Origin: Akkermansia sp.
GTDB taxonomy: Bacteria > Verrucomicrobiota > Verrucomicrobiia > Verrucomicrobiales > Akkermansiaceae
Assembly (NCBI GenBank): GCA_017555465.1
Contig: JAFZGH010000091.1
Location: 1-19,308 of the forward strand
Length of the DNA stretch: 19,308 nucleotides
Direction of reading: 5' to 3'
Below the pieces are notes generated by a model, which was given only the letters and a program-made list of their open reading frames with translations, had not been told where the DNA came from and did not search any database. This document shows, in pieces, positions 5,166-14,533 of the stretch; positions within the stretch are counted from its first letter, which is position 1, and the number at the start of each line of letters is the position of its first letter. A program made the translations under genes and the position numbers.

Positions 5166-6455
5166 ATGGCCACTACTGACATCTCCGCCCTGATTGATTT
5201 CTATGTCCGCGAAAAAGACCTTACCCGCGAACGCGTGATTCAGGCTCTCGAGGCATCATTCATCACCGCGTATAACAAAATGGTTCCGGGCGCAGACCGT
5301 ATCAACAACATCCGCGCCGTCGTCAACCCGCAGAAAGGCACTGTTAAAATCAAAGCAGAAATGACTGTGGTGGCAGATGAAGACCTCGTTGACGCCTTTA
5401 ATGAGGTGAAGCTTTCAGTGGCCCAGGCAGCAGGCGCCCGCAGCGGCAAAGAATACCAGCCCGGTGACACCATCAGTGTAAACATCACCCCCAAGGACTT
5501 CGGACGCATCGCCGTGCAGACCGCCCGCCAGACCATGCAACAGCGCATCCGCAAGGCCGAGCAGGAAATGCTCGCTGAAGCATTCCGCGACCGCGCTGGC
5601 GAAGTGGTGACCGGCACAGTGAAACGCTACGACAAAGGCGATGTAATTGTGGAGGTCGAAAAGTTTGAGGGGCTTGTACCGCTGCGCCAGCGTATTCCCG
5701 GTGAGGAATACAACAGCGGAGACAAGATGCGTTTCTATGTCGTGGAAGTGCGCGACGGCGTGCGCGGCCAGGAACTCATCCTTTCCCGCAGCCACCCCAA
5801 CCTGGTGCGCCGTCTCTTCGAAAACGAAGTACTGGAAATTGCCGAACACACCGTTGACATTCTTACCATTGTGCGCGAAGCCGGCTACCGTACCAAGATG
5901 GTAGTGCGCAGCAACGACCCGAACGTAGACCCCATTGGCGCCTGCGTTGGCATGCGTGGGGCTCGCGTCAAGAACGTGGTGAATGAACTGAACCACGAAA
6001 AGGTAGACATTCTCGAATACACCGATGATAAGGCCGCCATGGTGACCGAATCGCTGGCGCCCATCGAGCCCATCAAGGTCAATGTCGACAAGGCCGCCCA
6101 TGTGGTGACCGTGGTGGTGGAAGATGACAAGGCAGCCGCCAAGGCCAAGGGTCGCAAGGGGCAGAATGTCCGCCTGACCGCCCGCCTCATTTCCACCCCG
6201 GAAGAGCGCTGGGATGTGCGCGTGGAAGCCTACGACGAAAAAGCCCAGGCCAAGGCCCAGGCAAATGAAGGAGCCAGCGAACTTGCCTCCGTGCTCTGCG
6301 TTTCCAACGACCTGGCCGCCGCCATGGTGGCATCCGGTTTCACCACGGTAGAAGGCATTGCCCAATACGCAGATGTTGAAACTCTTGTAGAAGTGCTGGG
6401 CATCACCGAAGACGAGGCCAGCAACATCATGGCCAAAGCACAGGCCAGCTGCTGA
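5166..6455 (+). CDS. nusA: Transcription termination/antitermination factor NusA
   Basis: RNA polymerase-bound factor that enhances pausing and intrinsic termination and takes part in rRNA antitermination. The 429-residue product has the NusA N-terminal domain (~1-125; EASFITAYNK, VNITPKDFGRIAVQTARQ), an S1 domain (~135-205; GEVVTGTVKRYDKGDVIVEV), KH1 (~215-285; DPIGACVGMRGARVKNVV), KH2 (~290-355; KGRKGQNVRLTARLI) and a single C-terminal helix-hairpin-helix unit (~375-429; VASGFTTVEGIAQYADVETL). The frame extends upstream to 5106, but the ATG at 5166 matches family starts; AAGACAACA (5150-5158) ends 7 nt before it and no Shine-Dalgarno is seen. First gene of the operon with infB 31 bp downstream. 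rimP, which usually precedes nusA, is absent here. Confidence 0.97.
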   Translation: MATTDISALIDFYVREKDLTRERVIQALEASFITAYNKMVPGADRINNIRAVVNPQKGTVKIKAEMTVVADEDLVDAFNEVKLSVAQAAGARSGKEYQPGDTISVNITPKDFGRIAVQTARQTMQQRIRKAEQEMLAEAFRDRAGEVVTGTVKRYDKGDVIVEVEKFEGLVPLRQRIPGEEYNSGDKMRFYVVEVRDGVRGQELILSRSHPNLVRRLFENEVLEIAEHTVDILTIVREAGYRTKMVVRSNDPNVDPIGACVGMRGARVKNVVNELNHEKVDILEYTDDKAAMVTESLAPIEPIKVNVDKAAHVVTVVVEDDKAAAKAKGRKGQNVRLTARLISTPEERWDVRVEAYDEKAQAKAQANEGASELASVLCVSNDLAAAMVASGFTTVEGIAQYADVETLVEVLGITEDEASNIMAKAQASC

Positions 6456-6486
6456 ACGGAATTAATTACACCATTTTCAAGATACA

Positions 6487-8559
6487 ATGGCAAAGAAAGA
6501 CGATAATAAAGCCCCTGTGCTTGACCTGATCGGGGGTACCAAAAAGAAAAAGGCAGCAACGCCGAATACCGAAGCAGCCCCTGCTCCGGCAAAGAAGGCT
6601 GCCGCCAAACCCGCCACCTCCAAAAAAGAAGCGCTGGATCTGCTGGCTCCGCGTAAAAACAACCGCAAGCCTGCCGCAGAAACTGCAGCAGCACCGGCTC
6701 CGGCACCGGCACCCAAACCAGCCCCCGCTCCGGCTCCCACACCCGCGCCTGCTGCAGAATCAGCCGATAGCGGTAAGGTGATGAACATCAAAGCCCCCAT
6801 CACCGTGGCTGACCTCGCTACGCAGATGGGCATGAAACCCTTCAAGCTGATTGCTGAGCTGCTGCCCATGGGCGTGTTTGCCAACCCCGGCACCACGCTC
6901 GACAGCGACCAGGTGGCCGCCCTGTGCGAGAAGCACGGCTTCACCTACGAACGCGTGCGCCGCGAAAAAGGTGCCGGCGTGAAGGCTCAGGTTGAAGAAA
7001 TCAAGGAACCTGAGGCAGTGGCAGTCGAAGAGGAACCGGAGGAAGCGCTTAAAGTGCGTACCCCCATCATCACAGTGATGGGCCATGTGGACCACGGCAA
7101 GACCTCCCTGCTCGACTACATCCGCCGTACCAAGGTAACCGCCGGTGAAGCAGGTGGCATTACCCAGCATATCGGCGCCTACACCGTGGAACACGGCGGC
7201 AACACCCTCACCTTCATTGACACCCCCGGCCACGCCATCTTCACCGAGATGCGCGCCCGCGGTGCAGACGTAACCGACATCGTTGTGCTTGTGGTGGCCG
7301 CAAACGACGGCATCATGCCCCAGACCAAGGAAGCAATCATGCACGCCAAGGCCGCCGGCAAGACCATCATCGTGGCCGTGAACAAGTGTGACCTTCCCGC
7401 AGCTGACCCGGTGCGCGTGCGCACGCAGCTGATGGAGAACGACCTCATGCCCACCGACTTCGGCGGTGAGATTGAATGTGTGGACGTTTCCGCCCACACC
7501 GGTGCCGGTATTGATGATCTGCTCGACCTGCTCTGCCTGCAGGCCGAAGTGCTGGAACTCAAGGCCAACCCGAAAGCCAACTGCCGGGCCTCCATCATTG
7601 AGGCCCGCATGGAACAGGGCAAGGGCAGCTCCGCCACCGTCATTGTGCAGAGCGGCACCCTCAAGGTAGGTATGCCCTTCATCTGCGGCCCCTACTCCGG
7701 CAAGATCAAGACCATGCTCAACGACAAGGGCGAACGCATCAAGAAAGCCACTCCCGGCATGCCCGCCGAAGTTTCCGGTTTCCTGGAGACCCCGAATGTA
7801 GGCGACGAGCTGGTGGAAATGGAAAACGAACGCGCCGCCCGCAAGCTCTCCGACGAGCGTCTGGAAGAACTGCGCCAGCAGCGTCTCACAGCCCCGCGCC
7901 GTTCCCGCATGGAAGACATTCTGGCCATGATGGGCGATGGCACGCAGAAAGCCGTGCTGAAGCTCTACCTCAAGGGCGACGTGCAGGGCTCAGTGGAAGC
8001 CATCAAGAAGGCCATCATGGATATTGAAAGCGAGAAGGTGGAGTGCCAGTTCATCGGCGCAGCCGCCGGTCCCATCTCTGAAAGCGATGTGCTGCTCGCC
8101 TCCTCCTCTGATGCCGTTATCCTGGGCTTCAACGTGAAGGTGGAGAGCAACGCCGTGAAGGCAGTGAAGCGAGAGGGCGTGCAGGTGAAGATTTTCTCCA
8201 TCGTGTACGAACTTATCGACCAGGTGAAGGACGCCATGCTGGGTCTGCTGGAGCCCGAAACCCGCGAAACTGTGCTCGGCCATGCCGAAATCAAGCAGGT
8301 GTTCAAGCTCAACAAGGGCAAGGCAGCCGGCTCCTTCGTAACAGACGGCAAGATGAACCGCACCGCCGAGGCCCGCGTGCTTCGCGACGGCCAGGTGGTG
8401 TTCGACGGCAAGATGTCCACGCTGCGCCGCTTCCAGGACGAAGTGGAGGAAGTCAAGGCTGGTCTGGAATGCGGTATCCGCCTGGCAGACTACAACGACT
8501 ACGAAGTGGGTGACATCATTGAATGCTACTCCCTGGAGAAAATCAAACAGACATTGTAA
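6487..8559 (+). CDS. infB: Translation initiation factor IF-2
   Basis: GTPase that delivers fMet-tRNA to the 30S subunit and promotes subunit joining. 690 residues. A Lys/Ala/Pro-rich N-terminus, including an Ala-Pro repeat at ~67-90, is followed by the IF2_N domain (~100-157), then the G domain: G1 GHVDHGKT (199-206), EAGGITQHIG (221-230), G3 DTPGH (245-249), G4 NKCD (299-302), G5 SAHTGAG, then domains II-IV ending in a typical EVGDIIECYSLEKIKQTL. The N-terminal region is short compared with the 890-residue E. coli form and has just one IF2_N domain. The start follows nusA by 31 bp; no Shine-Dalgarno. Downstream rbfA follows 6 bp after, the classic nusA-infB-rbfA order. Confidence 0.97.
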   Translation: MAKKDDNKAPVLDLIGGTKKKKAATPNTEAAPAPAKKAAAKPATSKKEALDLLAPRKNNRKPAAETAAAPAPAPAPKPAPAPAPTPAPAAESADSGKVMNIKAPITVADLATQMGMKPFKLIAELLPMGVFANPGTTLDSDQVAALCEKHGFTYERVRREKGAGVKAQVEEIKEPEAVAVEEEPEEALKVRTPIITVMGHVDHGKTSLLDYIRRTKVTAGEAGGITQHIGAYTVEHGGNTLTFIDTPGHAIFTEMRARGADVTDIVVLVVAANDGIMPQTKEAIMHAKAAGKTIIVAVNKCDLPAADPVRVRTQLMENDLMPTDFGGEIECVDVSAHTGAGIDDLLDLLCLQAEVLELKANPKANCRASIIEARMEQGKGSSATVIVQSGTLKVGMPFICGPYSGKIKTMLNDKGERIKKATPGMPAEVSGFLETPNVGDELVEMENERAARKLSDERLEELRQQRLTAPRRSRMEDILAMMGDGTQKAVLKLYLKGDVQGSVEAIKKAIMDIESEKVECQFIGAAAGPISESDVLLASSSDAVILGFNVKVESNAVKAVKREGVQVKIFSIVYELIDQVKDAMLGLLEPETRETVLGHAEIKQVFKLNKGKAAGSFVTDGKMNRTAEARVLRDGQVVFDGKMSTLRRFQDEVEEVKAGLECGIRLADYNDYEVGDIIECYSLEKIKQTL

Positions 8560-8565
8560 GCAGAC

Positions 8566-8952
8566 ATGGCTACACGACGTCTTGACAAAGTGAACGAGTT
8601 GATGAAACGGGAAATCGGCACCTTCATCCAGAAGGAGTACGAGTGGTCCGGCACCATCGTCTCGATTCTGGATGTCGAGATTACCGAAGACCTCAAGGAA
8701 GGTCGCGTATGGGTGGGCGTGGTCGGCCGCATGGCCCCCGCCCAGGTTATCGAGAAGCTGAATCGCAAGCGCGGTGAAATTCAGCGGGCTGTGAGCAAGC
8801 GCGTGGTGCTGCGCAATACGCCCCGCCTCACCTTCAAACACGATAACTCTGCCCAGCGCGGCGTGGATCTGGTGAATCTTCTGGACGACATCGAACTGAA
8901 TCTCCCCAAGGCACCACCGCTGCCGGAGGGAGAATCTGACCCGGAAATCTGA
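8566..8952 (+). CDS. rbfA: 30S ribosome-binding factor A
   Basis: Late 30S maturation/cold-shock factor that binds the immature small subunit near the 5' end helix of 16S rRNA. The 128-residue product begins MATRRLDKVNELMKREIGTF, the usual RbfA N-terminal helix, and continues with the KH-type fold: VSILDVEITEDLKEGRVWV, the central helices (KLNRKRGEIQRAVSKRVVLR), then the strand RNTPRLTFKHDNSAQRGVDL that marks the family. Length is normal (~115-135). Starts 6 bp after infB; probably translationally coupled. 30 bp separate it from the next gene. Confidence 0.95.
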   Translation: MATRRLDKVNELMKREIGTFIQKEYEWSGTIVSILDVEITEDLKEGRVWVGVVGRMAPAQVIEKLNRKRGEIQRAVSKRVVLRNTPRLTFKHDNSAQRGVDLVNLLDDIELNLPKAPPLPEGESDPEI

Positions 8953-8982
8953 TTTCATCCTTATCCCCCCTACCACCACCCT

Positions 8983-11900
8983 ATGGCAGGCAAAATCACC
9001 ATCAGACGCGTTGGGAATCTCGTACCACACCTTTGTCTGGCAGGTGTACTGCTACTGGTAGGAGTCATTTTTTGGCTCAGCACAGCCGGCATCCCCGGCT
9101 GTGCTTTGCGCTATATAGAAAAGCAGGCAGCAGCTGCAGGCGTGCCTGTCAAACTGGAGAAAATCCAGCTGCAGCCCGGTTCCGGCATAGCAATCAAGGC
9201 CGAGGGGCTGAATCTTTCCATACCTCAGCAGGAGCTTCCTTCCGGGGCTCTGCATATCCGCAAACTTCTGCTGGAGTTCAGCCTTGGCCGCCTGCTGGCC
9301 GGAGACTACACCCCTGCCCAGCTGCAAGTTAAAGGAGCATCCCTGAATCTCCCCCTCGACACTGCTGCAATCGGGCAGCTCAAGCTCGAACCTCTGGAAT
9401 TACAGGTAGGACTCGGTCCAGAGTGGCAGAGCCTCACCGCCACCCTGAACACGCATCTGCACGGCGTGGAGCTGAAATGGAATCTCTCCCTGCGTGAAAA
9501 AAATGGTCTCAGGCAACTTTTCCCGGAAAAACAGGAAGAAAGCACCCCTGCCACGGAACCGATGGAAGAGCTTTCCCGGATTCTGGCAGAATACCGTCCC
9601 GTGCTGCAGCAGGTTAAAAACCAGCTGGACGCACAAAAGTGGACTGCGGATGCATACCCCGGAATCCAGCTCAACATCCGCAAAGGCAAATACTGGCGCT
9701 ACGGCATCACCGCCCGTATACCCAGTTATGAGCTTGAGTCTTACCATTTCCGCGATGCTGAAATCGACGCCACATTTGAGAACAACCTTCTCACCGTCAA
9801 TACGCTGCAATTCCACACCATCAACCCGGACACCAAAGTATCACTCCAGGCAGCGTATGATCTGAGCTCCAGGGAGCTGGAATTTCACACCAGAAGCACG
9901 GCTCCGCTAGTGAAAATGCTCCGTAGTTACCTGGGTGAAGACGCCTCCGGAATACTCAGCCTGATAAAATCGGAGGACAATTCAACCCCGGGCATAGAAC
10001 TGGACGGACGCGCAGAATTCAGCCATGATTATGCGCTCAACTCCATCACCCTGCGCGGCAAGGTGGAGCAAAAGCAGATGCATCTCGGCCAGACTCTGGT
10101 CAACCACGCAGAGCTCAGCTTCTTCATCCGGGATGGCAGCTTCAACATCGACAACCTGCAGCTGGATTTCCCGGAGGGCACTATAAAAGCAAGCTCTCAA
10201 GCGGCAGAAGGTAAGGGTTTTGCCAAGTTGCACATCAACCTGCCAGATGAAACATTACTGACCCTGGCACGCGATTTCAGCCAAAATGCTAACCTTGAGC
10301 TTCCCGCTGGATTGCGTTTTGGTAGCAATCTACGCCTGCAGGCAGACTGCGATATGCGCGTTGCACCATTTCAGCCAGGCAAAAGCCGGTTTGAAGACCT
10401 GCTTCCCACGCTGGTGGGGCTGAAGCTGCAATTCAACACTGAGCAACTGAGCTACGGCGAGGCCGACTTTACCAAAAACTCCTTCTCTCTGAATGCAGAA
10501 GGAATCAGATACAACGCACAGAGCGTCAGTATCGAGAACATCAGCATCGGCGCATTATCCAGCTACAAACAAGGGGAGAATGCAGCGGAATCCGTGGTGT
10601 TGAGCGCAGACCTCAGCCAGCTGAGCGCGGATTCAGACCTTAATACGCACCACATTGGCCACGCCAGGCTGCAAGTGAGCGCAAACGCCGCCACCACTGC
10701 TGAAGCAACGGTTGAAAAACTACACAGCACGGCAGAACTGGCGGATATTACATTAGAAGGAGACAAAGTGCAATCCGGTGCCATTGCCGCCACGCTACAG
10801 GCAGAGAGCCTCACCATTGCAGAAACTGCAGCAAAAGGCATTCACCTGGATATCCGGATACCAGATGGGCTGAACCTGGCAGATGCGTGGAGCAACATGC
10901 AGAAAGAAGCCCGGTTGGAAGCCTCCATTCAGGAACTCAGCCACGGCAGCCAATTCTGCGCCACAGGCACGCGCCTGCAGTTGCAGCAGACAGCCCCCAA
11001 TGCCGCCACGCTGGAGGTAGAGTCAAGCGTGAATGATAAGCCCCTCAGCTTGAAGATTGATGCAAGACAGGAGGATAAGAATATAAATTTCCAGCACATC
11101 GCCGCGCATGTTCCGGCGGCCTCGCTGCTTCCCCTACTGGGCGGAGAACCGCTCGAAGAGCTGAAGCTCCCGAGCAGAATCTCACTTCAAGGCGATGCGC
11201 TCCTGGATACAGAATCCTGGAGACTCATCCAGTCTCATTACGATATTCAAATTCCCGAACTTATCCGCGTGTGCCGGAACGTGTACGTACACAAAGGCAT
11301 GGAAATTCCCCTGGAACTCAAGGTTCGCGGCAATTTCAGCACAGAAGAGGACGGAACCATGCACTACGCCGCCGATGTAAACGCATGGTATAAACCCGGC
11401 GAAGAACTCAACATCCGGGTTGAGGGCAATCCTCTCAAAGATTGCCGCATCACCGGCAACAACAGCATTCCGGTAAATATCGTCAATGCGCTCATCGACA
11501 ATGAGGATGCGCACTGGATTATGCGCGATTTCCGCTGCACCCCCGGCGTTACCCGCAATAACATCACCGACATTGACACCATCATCCGCTACAACCAGGG
11601 CATCTACGTGCATGCGCGCTGCAAGGCGGAGCTCCTCAACATGGAATTCATGCTTGGTGCTATCCGGGACAAGGAAGACGCCCAAGGCAACCCGACCGGC
11701 GAGGAATACCTGCGTACGGATTTGAGTCCGAATCCCTACACGATGGTGAAAGAAGGGCACTGCAATGTAGAAGTACTCGTGCAGCAGGACTGCGTGGATG
11801 AACACGGGCAGGCACTCCCCGAGCGCATCCGCATCAACCTGCTCAACCCGGATTTATTGTACGACAATGAACCATGGCTCAAGCGCATGGGATTCAAGAC

Positions 11901-13047
11901 CGGAGCCGCCACCAGCAGGATAACGGGCGAGGCAGTCCGCTTCAACATTGAGGACTGCACCATCACCCTGCACAAGCTGAAAGGCAACTGCTACCCGGCC
12001 TACTCCATCGGCATGTATTATGCGCCTATCCAACATTTCATGGAGGATCTCATTCTGCGCGACCCAGTGGATATCGAGACCGAATACTGTCTGTTCCCCA
12101 TTGCCCGCCGCTGCGAAGTGCCCATGCAGGGTCTCATCCGCGCAGATGCACCCACCGGTGCAGGATTCCGCTTCCTGGGCACCACAATTCCATTCACCAA
12201 TTTCAGTGGCTTCATCAACATCAGCGATGTGGATGTCTACCTCGACCGCATGAATGCCGAATGCTGGGGTGGCGTCATGAATGGCTCGGTACGCATCGGT
12301 TTCTCAGGTGAACACACCACACTTGATGGTTGCATTCAGGCCCGCACCATGAATCTCAAAGACATCGTGGCCTCTTACGGGCAGGAATTCACCCCGGCAA
12401 CCTGCAGCGGCTTCATCCGCTTCCAGGCACCGCAGCCAGAGTTGGAAGCAGTGCAGGCCTATGGGCGGGTAAGCTTGCGGGATGGCGACCTGATGCAGAT
12501 AGGCCTCTTCCGCCCTGTGGGCAGCCTGCTGGCAGACATGCCCGGATACCTCGCCAAGCTGCAGGAATCAGTCACATTCAAGGAAGCAAAGGAAGAAGTG
12601 TCCCCCTCCTGGGTAGATAAGTTTATCCGCTACGTGTTCGACACCAGCAGCAATGCGGTGGATTCCGTCTACGATATTCCCTTTGCGAACCATTTCCTGA
12701 GATACGGTATCGACGAGGCTTTTGCCAAGTTCGATATCCGAAACGGCCACCTCATCACCCGGGATATGACAGCCCGCGGCTATAATCTCGACATCAGCAC
12801 ACAGCTGGATATTGACCTGGACAAACTCACCCTCACCGGCAATCTGTGGCCCAGAATCTCCAGCGTGCCCACCGTGCTCATTTCCCCGGTCACTATTCTC
12901 TCCAAATTCCTCATCGACATCAATCTATATGGCGATGTGCTGGCTCCGCAGTGGAAAATCGGGCTGAGCAAGAAACTCAGCGACGAGGCAGCCAGCCTCA
13001 CCCCTGCCCCCCAGGCTCCCCCGGCACCGGATACCCCTGACAAATAA
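8983..13047 (+). CDS. AsmA-family (YhdP/TamB-like) envelope protein, 1354 aa
   Basis: Very large inner-membrane-anchored protein. One N-terminal transmembrane helix (~15-34, CLAGVLLLVGVIFWLSTAG) is followed by a periplasmic region of ~1300 residues made of amphipathic beta-strand repeats (patterns such as KLHINLPDETLLTLA, SLNAEGIRYNAQSVSIENIS, LDISTQLDIDLDKLTLTGNL), the signature of repeating-beta-groove lipid-transfer proteins. The C-terminal ~200 residues contain an AsmA_2-like module: GRVSLRDGDLMQIGLF, then AFAKFDIRNGHLITRDMTA and a closing GDVLAPQWKIGLSKKL. Start chosen at the only ATG that keeps the membrane anchor; no Shine-Dalgarno. The stop overlaps the start of the cardiolipin synthase gene, suggesting a joint role in phospholipid supply and transport to the outer membrane. 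Family assignment is by pattern, not by search; the exact subfamily is open. Confidence 0.8.
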   Translation: MAGKITIRRVGNLVPHLCLAGVLLLVGVIFWLSTAGIPGCALRYIEKQAAAAGVPVKLEKIQLQPGSGIAIKAEGLNLSIPQQELPSGALHIRKLLLEFSLGRLLAGDYTPAQLQVKGASLNLPLDTAAIGQLKLEPLELQVGLGPEWQSLTATLNTHLHGVELKWNLSLREKNGLRQLFPEKQEESTPATEPMEELSRILAEYRPVLQQVKNQLDAQKWTADAYPGIQLNIRKGKYWRYGITARIPSYELESYHFRDAEIDATFENNLLTVNTLQFHTINPDTKVSLQAAYDLSSRELEFHTRSTAPLVKMLRSYLGEDASGILSLIKSEDNSTPGIELDGRAEFSHDYALNSITLRGKVEQKQMHLGQTLVNHAELSFFIRDGSFNIDNLQLDFPEGTIKASSQAAEGKGFAKLHINLPDETLLTLARDFSQNANLELPAGLRFGSNLRLQADCDMRVAPFQPGKSRFEDLLPTLVGLKLQFNTEQLSYGEADFTKNSFSLNAEGIRYNAQSVSIENISIGALSSYKQGENAAESVVLSADLSQLSADSDLNTHHIGHARLQVSANAATTAEATVEKLHSTAELADITLEGDKVQSGAIAATLQAESLTIAETAAKGIHLDIRIPDGLNLADAWSNMQKEARLEASIQELSHGSQFCATGTRLQLQQTAPNAATLEVESSVNDKPLSLKIDARQEDKNINFQHIAAHVPAASLLPLLGGEPLEELKLPSRISLQGDALLDTESWRLIQSHYDIQIPELIRVCRNVYVHKGMEIPLELKVRGNFSTEEDGTMHYAADVNAWYKPGEELNIRVEGNPLKDCRITGNNSIPVNIVNALIDNEDAHWIMRDFRCTPGVTRNNITDIDTIIRYNQGIYVHARCKAELLNMEFMLGAIRDKEDAQGNPTGEEYLRTDLSPNPYTMVKEGHCNVEVLVQQDCVDEHGQALPERIRINLLNPDLLYDNEPWLKRMGFKTGAATSRITGEAVRFNIEDCTITLHKLKGNCYPAYSIGMYYAPIQHFMEDLILRDPVDIETEYCLFPIARRCEVPMQGLIRADAPTGAGFRFLGTTIPFTNFSGFINISDVDVYLDRMNAECWGGVMNGSVRIGFSGEHTTLDGCIQARTMNLKDIVASYGQEFTPATCSGFIRFQAPQPELEAVQAYGRVSLRDGDLMQIGLFRPVGSLLADMPGYLAKLQESVTFKEAKEEVSPSWVDKFIRYVFDTSSNAVDSVYDIPFANHFLRYGIDEAFAKFDIRNGHLITRDMTARGYNLDISTQLDIDLDKLTLTGNLWPRISSVPTVLISPVTILSKFLIDINLYGDVLAPQWKIGLSKKLSDEAASLTPAPQAPPAPDTPDK

Positions 13048-14489
13048 TGACCAGCCCGCTCCAGTTTCTGCACCTCTCCCCCGGCAGCTTCTGGTCCACC
13101 ACGCTGGCGGGGCTTGTGTTTCTGGTGCATCTGTCGGGGATAGCACTGGCCATCCACGCTCTTTGCCGAGAGCATTCCCCACAAGGCACCATTGCCTGGA
13201 TGCTGGGGCTCATCCTGTTACCCTGGATTACCGTTCCGCTGTATCTGGTTCTGGGCGCAGCCCGCATCCGCCGCCACACCTCCATCCGACTGCTCAGGGA
13301 AAGCATTCAGAACTTTCTCTGCCAGCACGGGGCATGGGATGCCCCCACCAGCCAGATCAGCCGGACGCTGACGCATTGCACCGGATATTCCCCCTGCTCC
13401 GGCAATGACGTGCATCTGCTACGCGATGGCAACGACACCTACCGGAATCTCCTCCAGGCCATCCGCAATGCGCAGCATTCCATTCTGCTGGAGTTCTTCA
13501 TCATCCGCAACGACCGCGTGGGCATCCGCCTGCGCAAAGCACTGGAAGACCGAGCCCGCGCCGGGGTGCAGGTGTATGTGATATACGATGAGGTCGGCTC
13601 CCATAAACTGCCCGCAGGATACCTGCGCCACCTGCGCCGTGCCGGAGTGCGGATTACTTCGTTCAACGGCAAGCGATTCTGGCTCAGCTCCATACTCAGA
13701 CTCAACTACCGCAACCACCGCAAACTGGTGGTCATCGATAGCCGGGAAGCCTATCTGGGCAGCCTCAACATCGGGCTGGAATACACCCGCAGCGCGCGCC
13801 GCACATACTGGCGTGATACGTTTGTCAGGCTTCGCGGACCAGTCGTCAGCCAATGTCTGGTCAGCTTCCTGGATGACTGGCAACGCGCCACCGGAGAAAA
13901 CATATCTCACCTTTCAACGCCTTGTGCGCCGCAAGGGGGCACCCGCTGCCAGCTCATCCCCAGCGGGCCGGATGATATACCGGTCAACACATGGCGGCTC
14001 ACCCTGCTGGAACTGGCCGCCACGGCAAAGGAACGGCTGTGGCTGGCAAGCCCGTATTTTGTGCCGGATGAAGCCGTGCAGTCCGCTCTTTGCGGAGCTG
14101 CACTGCGAGGAGTCGATGTGCGGGTGCTTATCCCCCGACGCGGTGACAGCATCGCCGCGCACCTGGCCATGCTCACCTATATTCCCGGCATGATCGCCTG
14201 CGGCGTGCACTTGCTGGCATACGAACCCGGCTTTCTACATGAGAAAGTCTGCGTGAAAGATGCAGATAGCAGCAGCATCGGCACGGCCAATCTGGACGAA
14301 CGCTCGATGCGGCTGAACTTCGAACTCACCCTGCTCATGGAAGACACCTCTGCCACCGCCGGAGTAGCCGCTATGCTGGAGCAGGATATGGCAGAAGCAA
14401 GCCCCATCACCCCTGACCGATGGCACAAAGCTGCCCTCATCACCCGACTGATGGCAAACTGCTGTCGTCTTCTTTCGCCAGCGTTGTAA
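13047..14489 (+). CDS. cls: Cardiolipin synthase (phospholipase D superfamily)
   Basis: Makes cardiolipin from phosphatidylglycerol at the inner membrane. 480 residues: two N-terminal transmembrane segments (~16-38 and ~48-70), then two PLD domains. Catalytic HKD motifs are intact: HRKLVVID (H224, K226, D231) followed by YLGSLNIG, and HEKVCVKD (H398, K400, D405) followed by SSIGTANLDERS. Length matches bacterial Cls (~480). The ATG overlaps the stop of the AsmA-like gene (TAATG), implying translational coupling. Last gene of the nusA operon; pyrC downstream has its own promoter. The substrate pair (two PG versus PG plus PE) cannot be told from sequence. Confidence 0.92.
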   Translation: MTSPLQFLHLSPGSFWSTTLAGLVFLVHLSGIALAIHALCREHSPQGTIAWMLGLILLPWITVPLYLVLGAARIRRHTSIRLLRESIQNFLCQHGAWDAPTSQISRTLTHCTGYSPCSGNDVHLLRDGNDTYRNLLQAIRNAQHSILLEFFIIRNDRVGIRLRKALEDRARAGVQVYVIYDEVGSHKLPAGYLRHLRRAGVRITSFNGKRFWLSSILRLNYRNHRKLVVIDSREAYLGSLNIGLEYTRSARRTYWRDTFVRLRGPVVSQCLVSFLDDWQRATGENISHLSTPCAPQGGTRCQLIPSGPDDIPVNTWRLTLLELAATAKERLWLASPYFVPDEAVQSALCGAALRGVDVRVLIPRRGDSIAAHLAMLTYIPGMIACGVHLLAYEPGFLHEKVCVKDADSSSIGTANLDERSMRLNFELTLLMEDTSATAGVAAMLEQDMAEASPITPDRWHKAALITRLMANCCRLLSPAL

Positions 14490-14497
14490 TCTCACGC

Positions 14498-14526
14498 TTG
14501 AAACCCAGCGTCTGTTATGGTAAAAT
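14498..14526 (+). promoter_or_regulatory. Promoter of the pyrC operon (predicted leaderless)
   Basis: TTGAAA (14498-14503), 17-bp spacer, TAAAAT (14521-14526), each 5/6 to consensus. The ATG of pyrC begins 7 nt after the -10, at the expected transcription start. It fills the 44-bp gap between cls and pyrC. Confidence 0.8.
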
Positions 14527-14533
14527 AACGCGC

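Noticed and set aside
6685..6756. Ala-Pro coding repeat in infB as a possible tandem repeat or CRISPR-like array
   Set aside because: It is in frame, codes for a normal IF-2 linker and varies at third positions; no spacer structure.
7990..9030. 346-codon open frame on the minus strand
   Set aside because: Lies antisense to infB, rbfA and the start of the AsmA-like gene; composition (His/Leu/Val-rich) is that of a shadow frame in GC-rich DNA.
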